Part shown: positions 28,447 to 38,142 of the stretch, in pieces
Position numbering within the stretch: the stretch's first letter is position 1
Layout: each line of letters begins with the position of its first letter
Origin: Shewanella japonica
Lineage (GTDB): Bacteria; Pseudomonadota; Gammaproteobacteria; Enterobacterales; Shewanellaceae
Direction of reading: 5' to 3'
Assembly (NCBI RefSeq): GCF_002075795.1
Contig: NZ_CP020472.1
Coordinates: forward strand, 3,269,001-3,333,000
DNA length: 64,000 nucleotides
Notes under the pieces: model-generated
What the model was told of the DNA's origin: nothing
The model's database searches: none
What the model saw: the letters and a program-made list of their open reading frames with translations, nothing else
Translations under genes and position numbers: made by a program

Positions 28447-29706
28447 ATGATGACTAAATTCAACAAGACCTTGCTTGCGATGGCAGTGACATTAGCTAGC
28501 ACACAAACCATGGCAGCTGGATTCCAACTTAATAGCCAATCAGCTACAGGTATTGGCCGTGCAATGGCTGGTGATGCAATCATTGCAGATAATGCATCAG
28601 TTTTAGCACGTAACCCGGCAGCAATGGCATTGTTTGATGAGAAGACACTTTCAATTGGTGCTTCATACGCAGACGTTCAAGTTGAAGTGAGTGATGTTCA
28701 ATATGGCGATAACCATATTGGAAGTATGGACAATGCTGCTGAGGCTAAGTTCATTCCTAACTTCTACTACATTAGCCCTATCAACGATAAATGGGCATAC
28801 GGTGTTGCAGCCTTCTCAAACTACGGCACAGGTACTGATCTTTCATCACTAAATAGTGGTCACGACTTCAATACACCAATTGATTTATTGGGTAATACTG
28901 AAGTGACCACAATTAACTTCAACGCTAGCGTGTCATACCGTATTAATGATTCTTTAAGCTTAGGTTTAGGTCTTGATGCTGTATATGGTTCTGGAACATT
29001 AACGCGTAACGGTAATATTGATATCGGCCTTGGTGACATGCCGTTAAACCTTGTTGATGTTGAAGCTGACGGCTGGGCTGTTGGTGGTATTGTTGGATTA
29101 GCATATGAGTTTAACGAAAATAACAGAATTGGTTTGAGTTACCGCTATAGCCCACAAATGGAAGCTAGTGGTGACATCATGTATAACCCTTCTGTTTTGT
29201 TCCCTCAAAACTTTGACAGTATTGAAATTCCAATTGCTGATATCGCACAGCTTGCTGGTTTTCATCAGTTAACTGAAAAGTTTGCTATTCACTACACAGC
29301 CCAGTGGACCCAGTGGAGTTCATTTGACAACATCAGTGTTGTAGACGGTGATCTTGGCACTGCGAATGATGTTATCAAGCATTATAACTGGAAAGACTCT
29401 TGGTTTTTAAGCCTTGGTGCCACTTACGATATCAATGAAACTTGGACTGTTCGTGCAGGTATTGCAAGTGACCAAGGTGTGGTAGGTGAAGTTTCTTCTT
29501 TATCAATACCTGACTCAGACCGCATGTGGTATTCAGCAGGTTTCACTTATAATTTGAGTAATAAATCTAGTATTGATTTCGGCTACACTTTAGTTGCAGG
29601 TGAAAAGGTTCATGTTTTAGAGGAGAGTGCACTAGTCGGACAAGTGAGTGCTTATACCGAATCAGGCGCAAACTACTTCTCACTGCAATATAACCACACT
29701 TTCTAA
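28447..29706 (+). CDS. fadL: FadL/OmpP1 family outer-membrane fatty acid transporter
   Basis: A 419-residue outer-membrane beta-barrel. The signal peptide ends near TMA-AGF (about residue 23-24), and the mature protein starts with the FadL hatch sequence GFQLNSQSATGIGRAMAG, followed by RNPAAMA. The C-terminus ends in an aromatic residue (NHTF), as expected for barrel assembly. It imports long-chain fatty acids or other hydrophobic compounds. With fadIJ nearby and FadR-like sites in front of both, fatty acid uptake is the best call. The second ATG, one codon on, is an alternative start. A strong terminator follows. Confidence 0.92.
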   Translation: MMTKFNKTLLAMAVTLASTQTMAAGFQLNSQSATGIGRAMAGDAIIADNASVLARNPAAMALFDEKTLSIGASYADVQVEVSDVQYGDNHIGSMDNAAEAKFIPNFYYISPINDKWAYGVAAFSNYGTGTDLSSLNSGHDFNTPIDLLGNTEVTTINFNASVSYRINDSLSLGLGLDAVYGSGTLTRNGNIDIGLGDMPLNLVDVEADGWAVGGIVGLAYEFNENNRIGLSYRYSPQMEASGDIMYNPSVLFPQNFDSIEIPIADIAQLAGFHQLTEKFAIHYTAQWTQWSSFDNISVVDGDLGTANDVIKHYNWKDSWFLSLGATYDINETWTVRAGIASDQGVVGEVSSLSIPDSDRMWYSAGFTYNLSNKSSIDFGYTLVAGEKVHVLEESALVGQVSAYTESGANYFSLQYNHTF

Positions 29707-29740
29707 ATTTAACGATTCAATCGTTAACATGAATGCGATG

Positions 29741-29773
29741 AAAACGCCTAAGTTTACTTAGGCGTTTTTTTTT
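29741..29773 (+). terminator. fadL terminator
   Basis: AACGCCTAAG-TTTA-CTTAGGCGTT stem followed by nine T. It lies about 35 bases after the fadL stop. Confidence 0.93.
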
Positions 29774-29885
29774 ACGTTTAATTTGTAACATTGACACCTT
29801 CCATTAGATTTTTCTCATAAAGTGATTGCCACAGCATAAAAAGTCCATTAGAATTTTCTTATGGATAATTATTAATGGTGTCATC

Positions 29886-30962
29886 ATGCTTTTAAAATGG
29901 GTTTTCTTTATTGGGCTATTTATAGGTAACGCTTCACTGTCCCCATCGCAAGCGAGCGACGATATCAGTTCAGAGCGCCATCCTAATCAATCCAGCATGC
30001 AGACATTAACAATAAGAACTGTTGAACAGGCTCAGCAGCTCTATTTTGATGGTCAAATTGAAGCGGTAAAAGCCGCAACAGTATCAGCTCAAACGGCAGG
30101 ACGAATACTTGCGCTTCATTACGATATTAACGATTTAGTGCCTGCGGGTTCACCATTATTAGAAATCACCAGTAAAGAACAAGGCGCGAGTTTTGCTGCT
30201 GCTGAAGCTGAATTAGCAAGAGCGGAAGCTAAAAACATTGAAGCACAAGCTCAGTTCACTCGTTATCAGGCCCTTTTCCCCAAAGGAGCCATATCTAAAG
30301 GCGCAATGGATGAAGCCACCGCCAATGCTACTGCCAGCTTTCAAGCAGTTTCCGCAGCAAAAGCTCAATTAATTACCGCCAAAGAAACCTTAAATTACAC
30401 CACTGTGAGCGCGCCATTTAGTGGACGAGTAACACAACGCTTTGTCGAGCAAGGGGAAACCGTTACTGTTGGTCAGCCACTTTATGCAGGCTACGCTATC
30501 GACGATATGCGCGCAGTATTTCAGCTTCCGCAGCAATATCAATCATATGTCACAACTGATACTAAGGTTACTATCGAGCTAGCTTCAGGCGTTATCATTC
30601 AATCAAGTGATATTATTCCATTCTCATTTTTGCAGTCGCCAAGTCAAACCTACCAGATCAGAGTAAATTTACCTGTTAGAGAAACAGAATACACAGCAGG
30701 TGAATGGGTAAAAATCGCGATTTCAGGCAAAAAGCAACCACACATTATCGTTCCAGAATCGGCCATCTTTAGACGGGGTGACTACACTGCAGTCTTTATG
30801 AAACAAGCTGACAACTTTGTGCAGACTCAAGTTAGGGTCAGAACTATGGCTAATAGCAGCGATAACCCAGGCGTAATTATTGATGCTGGATTGATGGATG
30901 GCGATATTATTCTTGCTCAAGCAAGCCAGTTCATACTCCAGTCTACCAACAACGATAAATAA
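29886..30962 (+). CDS. RND efflux periplasmic adaptor (membrane fusion protein)
   Basis: A 358-residue HlyD/AcrA-type adaptor that links the inner-membrane RND pump to an outer-membrane channel. The N-terminus MLLKWVFFIGLFIG is a signal or anchor segment. A biotinyl-lipoyl-like half motif (VSAQTAGRILAL) is followed by an alpha-helical hairpin rich in Ala/Glu, the second half (VSAPFSGRVTQ), and beta-barrel domains. I prefer this ATG because the signal segment begins here; an in-frame TTG at 29826 would add 20 residues. It is the first gene of the pump operon and lies 14 bases before the permease. Confidence 0.9.
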   Translation: MLLKWVFFIGLFIGNASLSPSQASDDISSERHPNQSSMQTLTIRTVEQAQQLYFDGQIEAVKAATVSAQTAGRILALHYDINDLVPAGSPLLEITSKEQGASFAAAEAELARAEAKNIEAQAQFTRYQALFPKGAISKGAMDEATANATASFQAVSAAKAQLITAKETLNYTTVSAPFSGRVTQRFVEQGETVTVGQPLYAGYAIDDMRAVFQLPQQYQSYVTTDTKVTIELASGVIIQSSDIIPFSFLQSPSQTYQIRVNLPVRETEYTAGEWVKIAISGKKQPHIIVPESAIFRRGDYTAVFMKQADNFVQTQVRVRTMANSSDNPGVIIDAGLMDGDIILAQASQFILQSTNNDK

Positions 30963-30976
30963 GCTAGGAAGTAGCT

Positions 30977-33900
30977 ATGACCAAATCACAGACTCTTGGT
31001 ATTTCTGGAAAAATCGCTCAGGCTTTTCAGTCAAGCGCGATGACCCCATTAATTGCATTACTGGCAATATTACTGGGCTTATTCGCTATTGTTGTCACAC
31101 CAAAAGAAGAAGAACCGCAGATTGATGTGACCTTTGCTGATGTCTACATTCCTTACCAAGGTGCCACTCCAGATGAAGTAGCAAGGCAAGTCACCTTACC
31201 GGCTGAAAAAATCATCTCTGAATTAAAAGGCATCGATACCCTTTACTCTTTTTCAATGAATGATGGCGCATTAATTATCGCTGTATTTGATGTCGGAGTA
31301 CCTAGAGATCACGCTATTGTCAATTTATACAACCAGCTCCAATCAAACCAAGATAAGTTCAATCAAGCGGCAGGAATTGGTTCACCATTGATTAAACCGC
31401 GTGGAATCGATGATGTTCCGATTGTCGGATTAACGTTATGGTCGAAAGATGAAAATGTAACACCAGAATCTCTTACCATTGTGGCAACTGAGCTTGAAAA
31501 TGAATTTAAGCGCATTAAAGGCACTCGCGAGATTTACTCAATGGGCCGCCAAGAGCTAGCAGTCAATGTCAGGCTTGATCCCATTAAAATGAATCATTAT
31601 GGCATTAGCTTTTCCCAGTTAAGGCAAGTTATTACCAGCAATAATTATATTTCATCGCCAAGTGACTTAACCCAAAATAATCAACTTATTAAAGTACAAA
31701 CGGGACAATTTTTACAAAGTGCTGACGATGTAAGAAATTTGGTTATTAAGGTGGCTAATCAAGAAGAGCATCAAAGCCCAGTGTATTTATCTGACATTGC
31801 CGAGGTTAACTTAGCAACTGATATTGCAACTCACCATGTCCTGCATCTAGATAAGTCAGGTGTTTACCCTGCAGTAACTATCGCTATCGGTAAACAAAGT
31901 GGCGAGAATGCCGTCGATATAACCGCTCAAGTTCTTGAACGTTTGAATAAAGTCGACAACCTGCTGATACCAAATAATGTCGAAGTCACGGTTTCAAGAA
32001 ATTACGGAGAAACTGCAGGTAATAAAGCCAATACTCTGATACTGAAGTTAGTCTTTGCTACCTTAGCGGTTGTCATATTGGTGCTGATAACAATGGGAAG
32101 GCGTGAAGCAATGGTTGTCGGCATTGCTATTATTATCACCTTAGCCATGACCTTATTTGCTTCTTGGGCATGGGGGTTCACCCTCAATCGAATCTCGCTT
32201 TTTGCTTTAATTTTTTCTATCGGAATATTGGTCGATGACGCCATTGTCGTTGTTGAAAATATTCACCGTCATATGGCGTTAGGCAATAAAGACTTCAAAA
32301 ACCTTATCCCTTTAGCTGTCGATGAGGTTGGCGGTCCGACGATTCTAGCAACGTTTACCGTAATAGCGGCACTTATGCCAATGGCGTTTGTTTCTGGCCT
32401 TATGGGGCCTTATATGAGCCCTATTCCGATAAATTCCAGTATGGGGATGCTTATTTCGTTAGTCGTTGCATTTGTTGTAACCCCTTGGCTGAGTTTAAAG
32501 CTATTAAGGCATGGAGCAAACCATCGCCAAAATCTAAGTGAAAACCTTAGCCCAAATAACAGTCATTCAGAGCCGAATAACCTTATTTCAGAACAGCCTG
32601 TGGCGAACAAGTTCGCAGACCAACAGCCGTTATCCACTAAAGGTAGTCAATTACAGCGTCTATTTACCTGGCTGATGACACCGTTTTTAATCGGCGAAAA
32701 AGCAAGGTTAGCCCGCTTAGGACTCACTGGTGCCATCATCTTTTTAATTGCTATAGCGGTTGCATTACCTGTTGGACAAGCAGTTATTTTGAAAATGCTG
32801 CCATTTGATAATAAATCAGAGTTTCAAGTCTTAGTCGATATGCCTGAAGGGACGCCTGTGGAACAAACACAGCGAGCACTAAAAGCATTGGGTGATCACT
32901 TGCTCACAGTTGATGAAGTTGACCACCTTCAGCTTTACGCTGGTACGCGTGCACCAATTAACTTTAACGGCCTTGTAAGGCATTACTTTATGCGCCAAAG
33001 CCAAGAGTTAGGTGATATTCAAGTCAACTTGGTCGATAAAGCTCATCGAACCCGAGATAGCCACCAAATTGCCACAGCCGTTCGCAGCCAATTACAACAC
33101 ATTGGTGCCCCTTACCAAGCCAATATCAAAATTGTTGAAGTCCCTCCAGGTCCACCAGTTTGGTCACCAATACTGGCTGAGGTTTACGCACCCACAACCG
33201 CACTGCGTGAACAAACTGCCAACAAGCTTAAACAGCGATTTGAACAAACTGAGCATGTGGTCGATGTGGATATTTACCTTCCTGCTCAAGCATCTCAATG
33301 GCGAGTGTATATTGACAGAAGTAAGGCGCAATTAATGGGATTACAGTATCAAGATATTGTAACCACACTTGCGAGTGCAATAGAAGGTGAGCATGTTAGT
33401 TACATTCGAAACCAAGACTTTCAGGTGCCCGTTCCCATTAAGCTGCAAGCTTCTGAGCAAGCTAAAATTAATTTACAACAGCTTCTTCAATTAACACTTA
33501 ACAATAGTCACGGAGAACCTGTTCGCCTTAATGACGTAGTTAAGGTCGAGCACGGTAATATCAATACCCCTATTATCCATAAAAACATGCTGCCAATGAT
33601 CATGGTCGTGGCTGATATGGCAGGCCCAACAGACAGCCCGCTATATGGCATGTTTTCTATGTATGCCGATATTGAAAAAGACAATCTAAGCGGCGTGAAC
33701 CCTATCCCTGTACAGCAACATTTGATCAATCAACCAGATGGATTAGACACCGTAGCCATTTTGTGGGATGGCGAGTGGAAGATTACCTATGAAACCTTCA
33801 GAGACATGGGAATTGCCTATGCCATTGGCATGATTGCAATCTATTTGCTTGTTGTAGGACATTTTAAATCTTACTTAGTGCCTTTGGTCATCATGGCACC

Positions 33901-34282
33901 TATTCCACTGACCATCATAGGTGTTATGCCAGGGCATGCGCTGCTTGGTGCTCACTTCACAGCCCCATCGATGATAGGCATGATTGCACTTGCAGGCATT
34001 ATTGTCCGTAACTCAATCCTATTAGTGGACTTTATCAAACTAGAAACGGCTAAAGGTGTACCACTTGAGCAAGCGGTTATTCAATCTGGTGCGGTCAGAG
34101 CAAAACCGATTATGCTCACCGCTTTTGCTGCGATGATTGGGGCTTTATTCATTATTGATGACCCCATTTTTAATGGATTAGCTATTAGCTTAATTTTTGG
34201 CATTTTTATATCCAGTTTACTCACGCTGATTGTTATTCCGATTTTGTATTACAGCGTAATGAAAAATCGACCATCAAACTAA
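30977..34282 (+). CDS. RND efflux transporter permease subunit
   Basis: A 1101-residue inner-membrane pump with the RND layout of twelve helices and two large periplasmic loops. The proton-relay aspartates are seen in GILVDDAIVVVENIHRH (helix 4). A hydrophilic insert of roughly 60 residues (about 510-570, rich in Asn, Ser, Gln) lies between helix 6 and the second half and is longer than in AcrB. It uses the proton gradient to export substrates that cannot be predicted from sequence. AGGAAG precedes the ATG. No outer-membrane channel gene is present, so a TolC-type protein from elsewhere is probably used. Confidence 0.93.
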   Translation: MTKSQTLGISGKIAQAFQSSAMTPLIALLAILLGLFAIVVTPKEEEPQIDVTFADVYIPYQGATPDEVARQVTLPAEKIISELKGIDTLYSFSMNDGALIIAVFDVGVPRDHAIVNLYNQLQSNQDKFNQAAGIGSPLIKPRGIDDVPIVGLTLWSKDENVTPESLTIVATELENEFKRIKGTREIYSMGRQELAVNVRLDPIKMNHYGISFSQLRQVITSNNYISSPSDLTQNNQLIKVQTGQFLQSADDVRNLVIKVANQEEHQSPVYLSDIAEVNLATDIATHHVLHLDKSGVYPAVTIAIGKQSGENAVDITAQVLERLNKVDNLLIPNNVEVTVSRNYGETAGNKANTLILKLVFATLAVVILVLITMGRREAMVVGIAIIITLAMTLFASWAWGFTLNRISLFALIFSIGILVDDAIVVVENIHRHMALGNKDFKNLIPLAVDEVGGPTILATFTVIAALMPMAFVSGLMGPYMSPIPINSSMGMLISLVVAFVVTPWLSLKLLRHGANHRQNLSENLSPNNSHSEPNNLISEQPVANKFADQQPLSTKGSQLQRLFTWLMTPFLIGEKARLARLGLTGAIIFLIAIAVALPVGQAVILKMLPFDNKSEFQVLVDMPEGTPVEQTQRALKALGDHLLTVDEVDHLQLYAGTRAPINFNGLVRHYFMRQSQELGDIQVNLVDKAHRTRDSHQIATAVRSQLQHIGAPYQANIKIVEVPPGPPVWSPILAEVYAPTTALREQTANKLKQRFEQTEHVVDVDIYLPAQASQWRVYIDRSKAQLMGLQYQDIVTTLASAIEGEHVSYIRNQDFQVPVPIKLQASEQAKINLQQLLQLTLNNSHGEPVRLNDVVKVEHGNINTPIIHKNMLPMIMVVADMAGPTDSPLYGMFSMYADIEKDNLSGVNPIPVQQHLINQPDGLDTVAILWDGEWKITYETFRDMGIAYAIGMIAIYLLVVGHFKSYLVPLVIMAPIPLTIIGVMPGHALLGAHFTAPSMIGMIALAGIIVRNSILLVDFIKLETAKGVPLEQAVIQSGAVRAKPIMLTAFAAMIGALFIIDDPIFNGLAISLIFGIFISSLLTLIVIPILYYSVMKNRPSN

Positions 34283-34292
34283 GGAGATAAGC

Positions 34293-34511
34293 ATGTCTTT
34301 GGAACGCATAATTATGGCTTTTGCAGGCTTTATGGTATTGCTATCAATGGCGTTAACGGCTTGGGTAAATCATAATTTTATCTGGCTAACGGTATTTGTT
34401 GGCGCTAATCTATTACAAAGTGCTTTTACTGGTTTTTGCCCTGCAGCAATATTATTTAAAAAACTCGGCGCTAAGCCTGCTGCAGAGTTGGCAATGACCG
34501 ACAAACCATAG
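34293..34511 (+). CDS. DUF2892 membrane protein (YgaP-like membrane domain)
   Basis: A 72-residue protein with two membrane helices (about 7-23 and 27-45) followed by FCPAAILFKKLG, the typical end of the DUF2892 domain. In E. coli YgaP this domain is fused behind a rhodanese domain. Here it stands alone, directly before a separate rhodanese gene, and 10 bases after the RND permease. A GGAG site is present. It may help sulfur or sulfane transfer at the membrane together with the rhodanese, which is inference from the fusion. Confidence 0.88.
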   Translation: MSLERIIMAFAGFMVLLSMALTAWVNHNFIWLTVFVGANLLQSAFTGFCPAAILFKKLGAKPAAELAMTDKP

Positions 34512-34521
34512 AGGATTCATT

Positions 34522-34902
34522 GTGCAACAACACCCTACACGCTTTTTAAATCAAGTCGCTTTACTCCTATTCGCTGGCTTAGCACTGGTGCTGTCGACAG
34601 TATCTATTGCTGATGAAATGCCTCCAGCGGTCGCTTGGGATAAAATTAATAATGGCGCCATTATCATTGACGTGCGTACAGAGCAAGAGTTTGCAGCTGG
34701 TCATTTAGATGGAGCGATTAACATTCCTTTTGAATTGGTACTAAAGCAATTAACCAAACAAAAGATTGATAAAGATACGGCGATTGTATTGTATTGCAGA
34801 AGTGGAAGAAGAAGCGGTATTGCCAATAACGACCTTGTGGAAGCGGGTTTTACCCAAACCTATAATGGCGGGGGCTTTGAACAGCTTATCGCACATCAGT
34901 AA
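34522..34902 (+). CDS. rhodanese-like domain protein, membrane-targeted
   Basis: A 126-residue protein with an N-terminal signal or anchor (about 8-29) and one rhodanese domain. The domain shows IIIDVRTEQEF, GHLDGAINIP and the active-site loop CRSGRRS with its catalytic cysteine. Such proteins transfer sulfane sulfur to acceptors; the leader places it in the periplasm or on the membrane. GTG start, with GAGG nine bases upstream. It is the last gene of the RND operon and lies before a strong terminator. Next to DUF2892 it forms a split YgaP. Confidence 0.9.
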   Translation: MQQHPTRFLNQVALLLFAGLALVLSTVSIADEMPPAVAWDKINNGAIIIDVRTEQEFAAGHLDGAINIPFELVLKQLTKQKIDKDTAIVLYCRSGRRSGIANNDLVEAGFTQTYNGGGFEQLIAHQ

Positions 34903-34922
34903 AATAATAATATGGCCACAAC

Positions 34923-34951
34923 AAAAAAAGCCTCACTAAGAGGCTTTTTTG
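34923..34951 (+). terminator. terminator of the RND operon
   Basis: AAAAAAGCCTC-ACTAA-GAGGCTTTTTT, 20 bases after the rhodanese stop; it would also work on the minus strand for the GNAT gene. Confidence 0.9.
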
Positions 34952-35011
34952 TTTTGGGTTAATGATGAGTATACAGGCTGCTTCATAAGACTGTTTCATC
35001 ACAGCGCTTCA

Positions 35012-35476
35012 TCACAAGAGCGCTTTCGTCATAGGTAAGCAAGTTAATTCAATGCCTCTAGGCGAGTAAAAAATAGCCTCTCGCTGTCCTTCAAAACCGC
35101 AAGCACGATAAAAGTCGACAGCGTTGAGTGACGCATCCAAAGATAATTTTTTGCATTGTGCTTTGCGTGCTTGTAATTCAAGGTACTGAATCATCTGTTT
35201 TCCAAACCCTTGACCAATATACTCTGGCCGCACAAACATAGCATCGACCATACCTGTGGTTAGGTTTATCATCCCCACACCCACAATATTGTCATTCATA
35301 ATGGATACATAGCCATTAGCGGCAAAGTCTGTCACAAAGTGTGCGGGAAGACTGCCTTCGGTCCACTTTTGTAAAGTTTCATCCTCATAGTGGCCTTTAC
35401 ATTGAGCTAAAATCGCAAGATTACGAATTTCAAATGCAACGGCAGCATCATCCTTGGTCGCTTTTCTAATGTGCAT
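35012..35476 (-). CDS. GNAT family N-acetyltransferase
   Basis: A 154-residue Gcn5-type acetyltransferase. The acetyl-CoA-binding motif A is seen as VRPEYIGQGFGKQMI (about 103-117), with the usual start MHIRKATKDDA and a late FYRACGFEG element. It transfers an acetyl group from acetyl-CoA to an amine; the substrate cannot be predicted. The gene stands alone on the minus strand, and the RND-operon terminator can serve it from the other side. Confidence 0.9.
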   Translation of the reverse strand: MHIRKATKDDAAVAFEIRNLAILAQCKGHYEDETLQKWTEGSLPAHFVTDFAANGYVSIMNDNIVGVGMINLTTGMVDAMFVRPEYIGQGFGKQMIQYLELQARKAQCKKLSLDASLNAVDFYRACGFEGQREAIFYSPRGIELTCLPMTKALL

Positions 35477-35544
35477 ATATCATTTATTTAAAGGGCTTTA
35501 TAATACGATATTATTTTTGCTCATTAAAAACAATACGTTGCTGA

Positions 35545-36120
35545 TTAACTGGCAAGTTTAACTTTTTCAATGCTATCGAATATTTCCATAAAGCTTGGGT
35601 TTTGATTTACATCGATAGGAAGCTTGAGCTTTCTGACAATGTCATTTGCAGAAATAAGCCCTCTAATCACATTCAACTTATTATCAACCACCAAACAATG
35701 TTGATGTTGAGAGCGTTTCAGCGTCTCGATCACATCACTGATCCTCGCATTAAGAAGATCTTCAAAATGGATCGCTTTAAGCGCACTTTTGGGCAACATA
35801 AAGTCAGAAAGTAATAATTGCTCGCGCGGGAAGCCTTGAGCCACATGTTTTTGCATTTCTTGACTGTGGAGCATTTGTAAACTTACTAAGCCCATAAAGT
35901 GCCCTCTTTCATCGATAACAATTTTAAGCCTCACATGGGACTGCTTCATTAAGTGTTCAACATCTACTGCAGCAGTGTTTAACTTAATAACCAATGGTTT
36001 GAGTAATTTAAAATCAGTAAATACAGAGGTTGCTGCGGAAAATAAATTAATATGTTCTTAGACTTCTGGTTGGGCAAGAAGATCGATTTTATCGACCCCA
36101 TGTAATGATAACGTCTTCAT
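35545..36120 (-). pseudogene. CBS domain protein interrupted by an in-frame TAA
   Basis: The frame starts at an ATG at 36120 with AAGGAA seven bases upstream and reads MKTLSLHGVDKIDLLAQPEV, then TAA at 36058-36060. It continues open in the same frame (EHINLFSAATSVFTDF) to 35545, 191 codons in all. The downstream part (from about residue 45) holds two CBS domains, which in related proteins bind adenine nucleotides. The upstream reading has a good ribosome site and continues the protein smoothly, so the TAA looks like a nonsense mutation. A restart at 35994 would give 149 residues but lacks a clear ribosome site. Confidence 0.75.
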
Positions 36121-36420
36121 CGTCACTTCCTTAATAGACTGAACTAATACAAATTCCAATTCGTTATCGAGTCTTTTAGGTTGTTTCAATGTAAGTTGGC
36201 CTGAATCAGGTGATATAGATATGGTTGCAATATGCCTTTAATCAGTTAGTTAACGCTATCACAGTTATCATTAAACAATCACTTACTTCGATTGGTAGGC
36301 CATCGATTAATAATCCGAACTAACCTAGATTAAGATAAATCTAGGTTATTATTAAATCGGTGCTCGTCGTTTTACAAAGACTTGGTAACCTACAAATTAT
36401 AGTCCAAATTTGCTGCGATA
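36121..36420. other. intergenic region between yaeQ and the CBS gene
   Basis: A 300-base A+T-rich gap. It holds the hairpin at 36321-36348 and, near 36121, the ribosome site of the CBS gene. I see no further open frame or RNA gene. Confidence 0.4.
36321..36348. terminator. hairpin downstream of yaeQ
   Basis: An exact 11-base inverted repeat (TAACCTAGATT / AATCTAGGTTA) with a six-base loop. Neither strand has a good T run, so its role as yaeQ terminator is uncertain. Confidence 0.4.
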
Positions 36421-36957
36421 TTATTTAAGCCGTTGTGGCAGGATCATCAGACTATTACTGTCATCAGATAGCCAAATTTCGCCATCACTGATACTGACTT
36501 GTAACTTCATATTGCGATTGACAAAAACTGCCATCGCTTTAACGGCTTCTTCGTCAATATTAAACACTGACAGATTTTTATAACGTTGTAATGCTTGCTC
36601 ATTTTGCTGCCACCAAATCGGTACGCTGCGGCCAGCATAAGTAATTAACTGAACCTGTTTTGAGCGGCCACAAGCTTTACGCAGCCACTTTTCATCAGCC
36701 TGGCCAAACTCAATCCACAGGTTAATTTCATCAGATAAACTTTTTTCCCATAACTCAGGTTCATCATCAACACACAAACCTTTACTGAATTGAAGCGAGT
36801 CCGACGCATTCATAATAAAAGCCAAAATACGTACCATCATTCTGCTTTCAGTTTCAGAAGGGTGTTGTGCAATCGTCAACTGGTGGTCAGCATAATAATG
36901 TCTGTCCATATCAGCAATTTGAAGAGCGGCTTTATAAACGGTAGCTTTGGGCGCCAT
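36421..36957 (-). CDS. yaeQ: YaeQ family protein
   Basis: A 178-residue protein of the YaeQ family, with the usual beginning MAPKATVYKAALQIADMDR, the HPSETESRMMVRILAF segment and a conserved W-rich middle. The fold is related to PD-(D/E)XK nucleases; the E. coli protein was once linked to RfaH, but the function is not established. Length matches E. coli YaeQ (181). A GGAA lies before the ATG. It starts just after the terminator of the siroheme synthase gene, so it has its own promoter or depends on read-through. Confidence 0.92.
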   Translation of the reverse strand: MAPKATVYKAALQIADMDRHYYADHQLTIAQHPSETESRMMVRILAFIMNASDSLQFSKGLCVDDEPELWEKSLSDEINLWIEFGQADEKWLRKACGRSKQVQLITYAGRSVPIWWQQNEQALQRYKNLSVFNIDEEAVKAMAVFVNRNMKLQVSISDGEIWLSDDSNSLMILPQRLK

Positions 36958-36970
36958 GGGGATTCCAATA

Positions 36971-37018
36971 AAATAAAAAAACCGAGTTTATACTGTTTAA
37001 CTTCAGTATGAAACTCGG
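36971..37018 (-). terminator. terminator of the siroheme synthase gene
   Basis: A long stem (CCGAGTTT + ATACTG pairing with CAGTAT + AAACTCGG, one bulge) followed on the minus strand by T7 and more T. It lies about 80 bases after the gene and just before yaeQ. Confidence 0.88.
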
Positions 37019-37099
37019 CTTGAACTTATCTCTGACTCGATCACCTAGCGTATTAACATGGTCAGTTATTGTCAGCGCTAAATAATTGGCAAGTTGTGA

Positions 37100-38020
37100 T
37101 TAAAGAGCGCCTGGTTGCAGGTGTTTTGCCATAGGAAAATGTGCCTTTAATTTGTTTAACATACTGTCGTCGACCACCAGTAATACTTTATCACCATGAT
37201 TATACTGTTCAGCTAATTGGCTTAAACTGGGAATGATTTCTCGACTTGCGTCTCGACGAACAAGCTCGTTAATTGTATTTGTCGACTCGTCTCGCTCTGC
37301 TTCGGTATAAAAAATGTCAATTTTTTGCAGTAATGGCATGGCCGCTATAGGCAGCAAATTGGCATCATCATGTTTATTGAACAGTAGAATTTCACCTTGA
37401 TGAGATATTTGAGAAAACGCTTCTTGATAGTGACTTTCGGTGACGGTGTCATACCTGTCATTATTTTGCTGAAAAAAACGTTCCCAAAACAAGCGCCTCT
37501 CTTTACCTGATGTAATTCGCTGCTGTACTTCTACCCGCTTTGAGGCAACAAAATCAAATAAAGGGTTTAATGATTGCGGCAACATAGTTTCAAGGCGAGA
37601 ACGAATGGTACGAGCAAATACAGGAGCAGCACCTGCAGTACTAATAGCAACGACTAATCGTCCTCTGTCGACAATCGATGGGGTGATAAAACGGCAATAG
37701 CTTGGATTATCAACAACATTTACCCAAATGCCTTTTTCACGGGCAATAACGGCATAATCCATATTCAGCTGCGCATTAGCTGTAGCCATGTAAAGTAAAT
37801 CATAACCTGTCATATCATCCGTATTGACACTTCGCTGAAATAATGAAATTCGACCTCGCTTTTGATAGGCCTTTACTTCATCAGCAATTTCAGGGGCAAT
37901 AACGTCAATATGGGCTTCGGTGCGTGATAGTAAATCTAATTTACGAGTAGCAACTTCACCAGCGCCAACCACTAACACTTTTAATTCTTTTGTATCCACA
38001 AACAATGGAAAGTATTGCAT
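37100..38020 (-). CDS. siroheme synthase, precorrin-2 dehydrogenase/ferrochelatase (CysG N-terminal/Met8 type)
   Basis: A 306-residue enzyme for the last two steps of siroheme synthesis: NAD-dependent oxidation of precorrin-2 to sirohydrochlorin, then iron insertion. The NAD-binding loop VVGAGEVATRK starts near residue 16, and NPSYCRFITPS with the segment AISTAGAAPVFAR corresponds to the active region of CysG-N. It lacks the C-terminal methyltransferase half of CysG, so a separate uroporphyrinogen methyltransferase must exist. The last ~100 residues are an extension I do not recognise. Siroheme serves sulfite and nitrite reductases. Confidence 0.9.
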   Translation of the reverse strand: MQYFPLFVDTKELKVLVVGAGEVATRKLDLLSRTEAHIDVIAPEIADEVKAYQKRGRISLFQRSVNTDDMTGYDLLYMATANAQLNMDYAVIAREKGIWVNVVDNPSYCRFITPSIVDRGRLVVAISTAGAAPVFARTIRSRLETMLPQSLNPLFDFVASKRVEVQQRITSGKERRLFWERFFQQNNDRYDTVTESHYQEAFSQISHQGEILLFNKHDDANLLPIAAMPLLQKIDIFYTEAERDESTNTINELVRRDASREIIPSLSQLAEQYNHGDKVLLVVDDSMLNKLKAHFPMAKHLQPGAL

Positions 38021-38142
38021 TTATCACTCTCAAAGAAATCACAATGACTGAAAACAGTCGTGAACAATATCACTCACTATCCCATTAACTGACTCAGTTG
38101 TCCTAGTCAATTTTGCTATCAAGAATAATGATTGATTATAGA

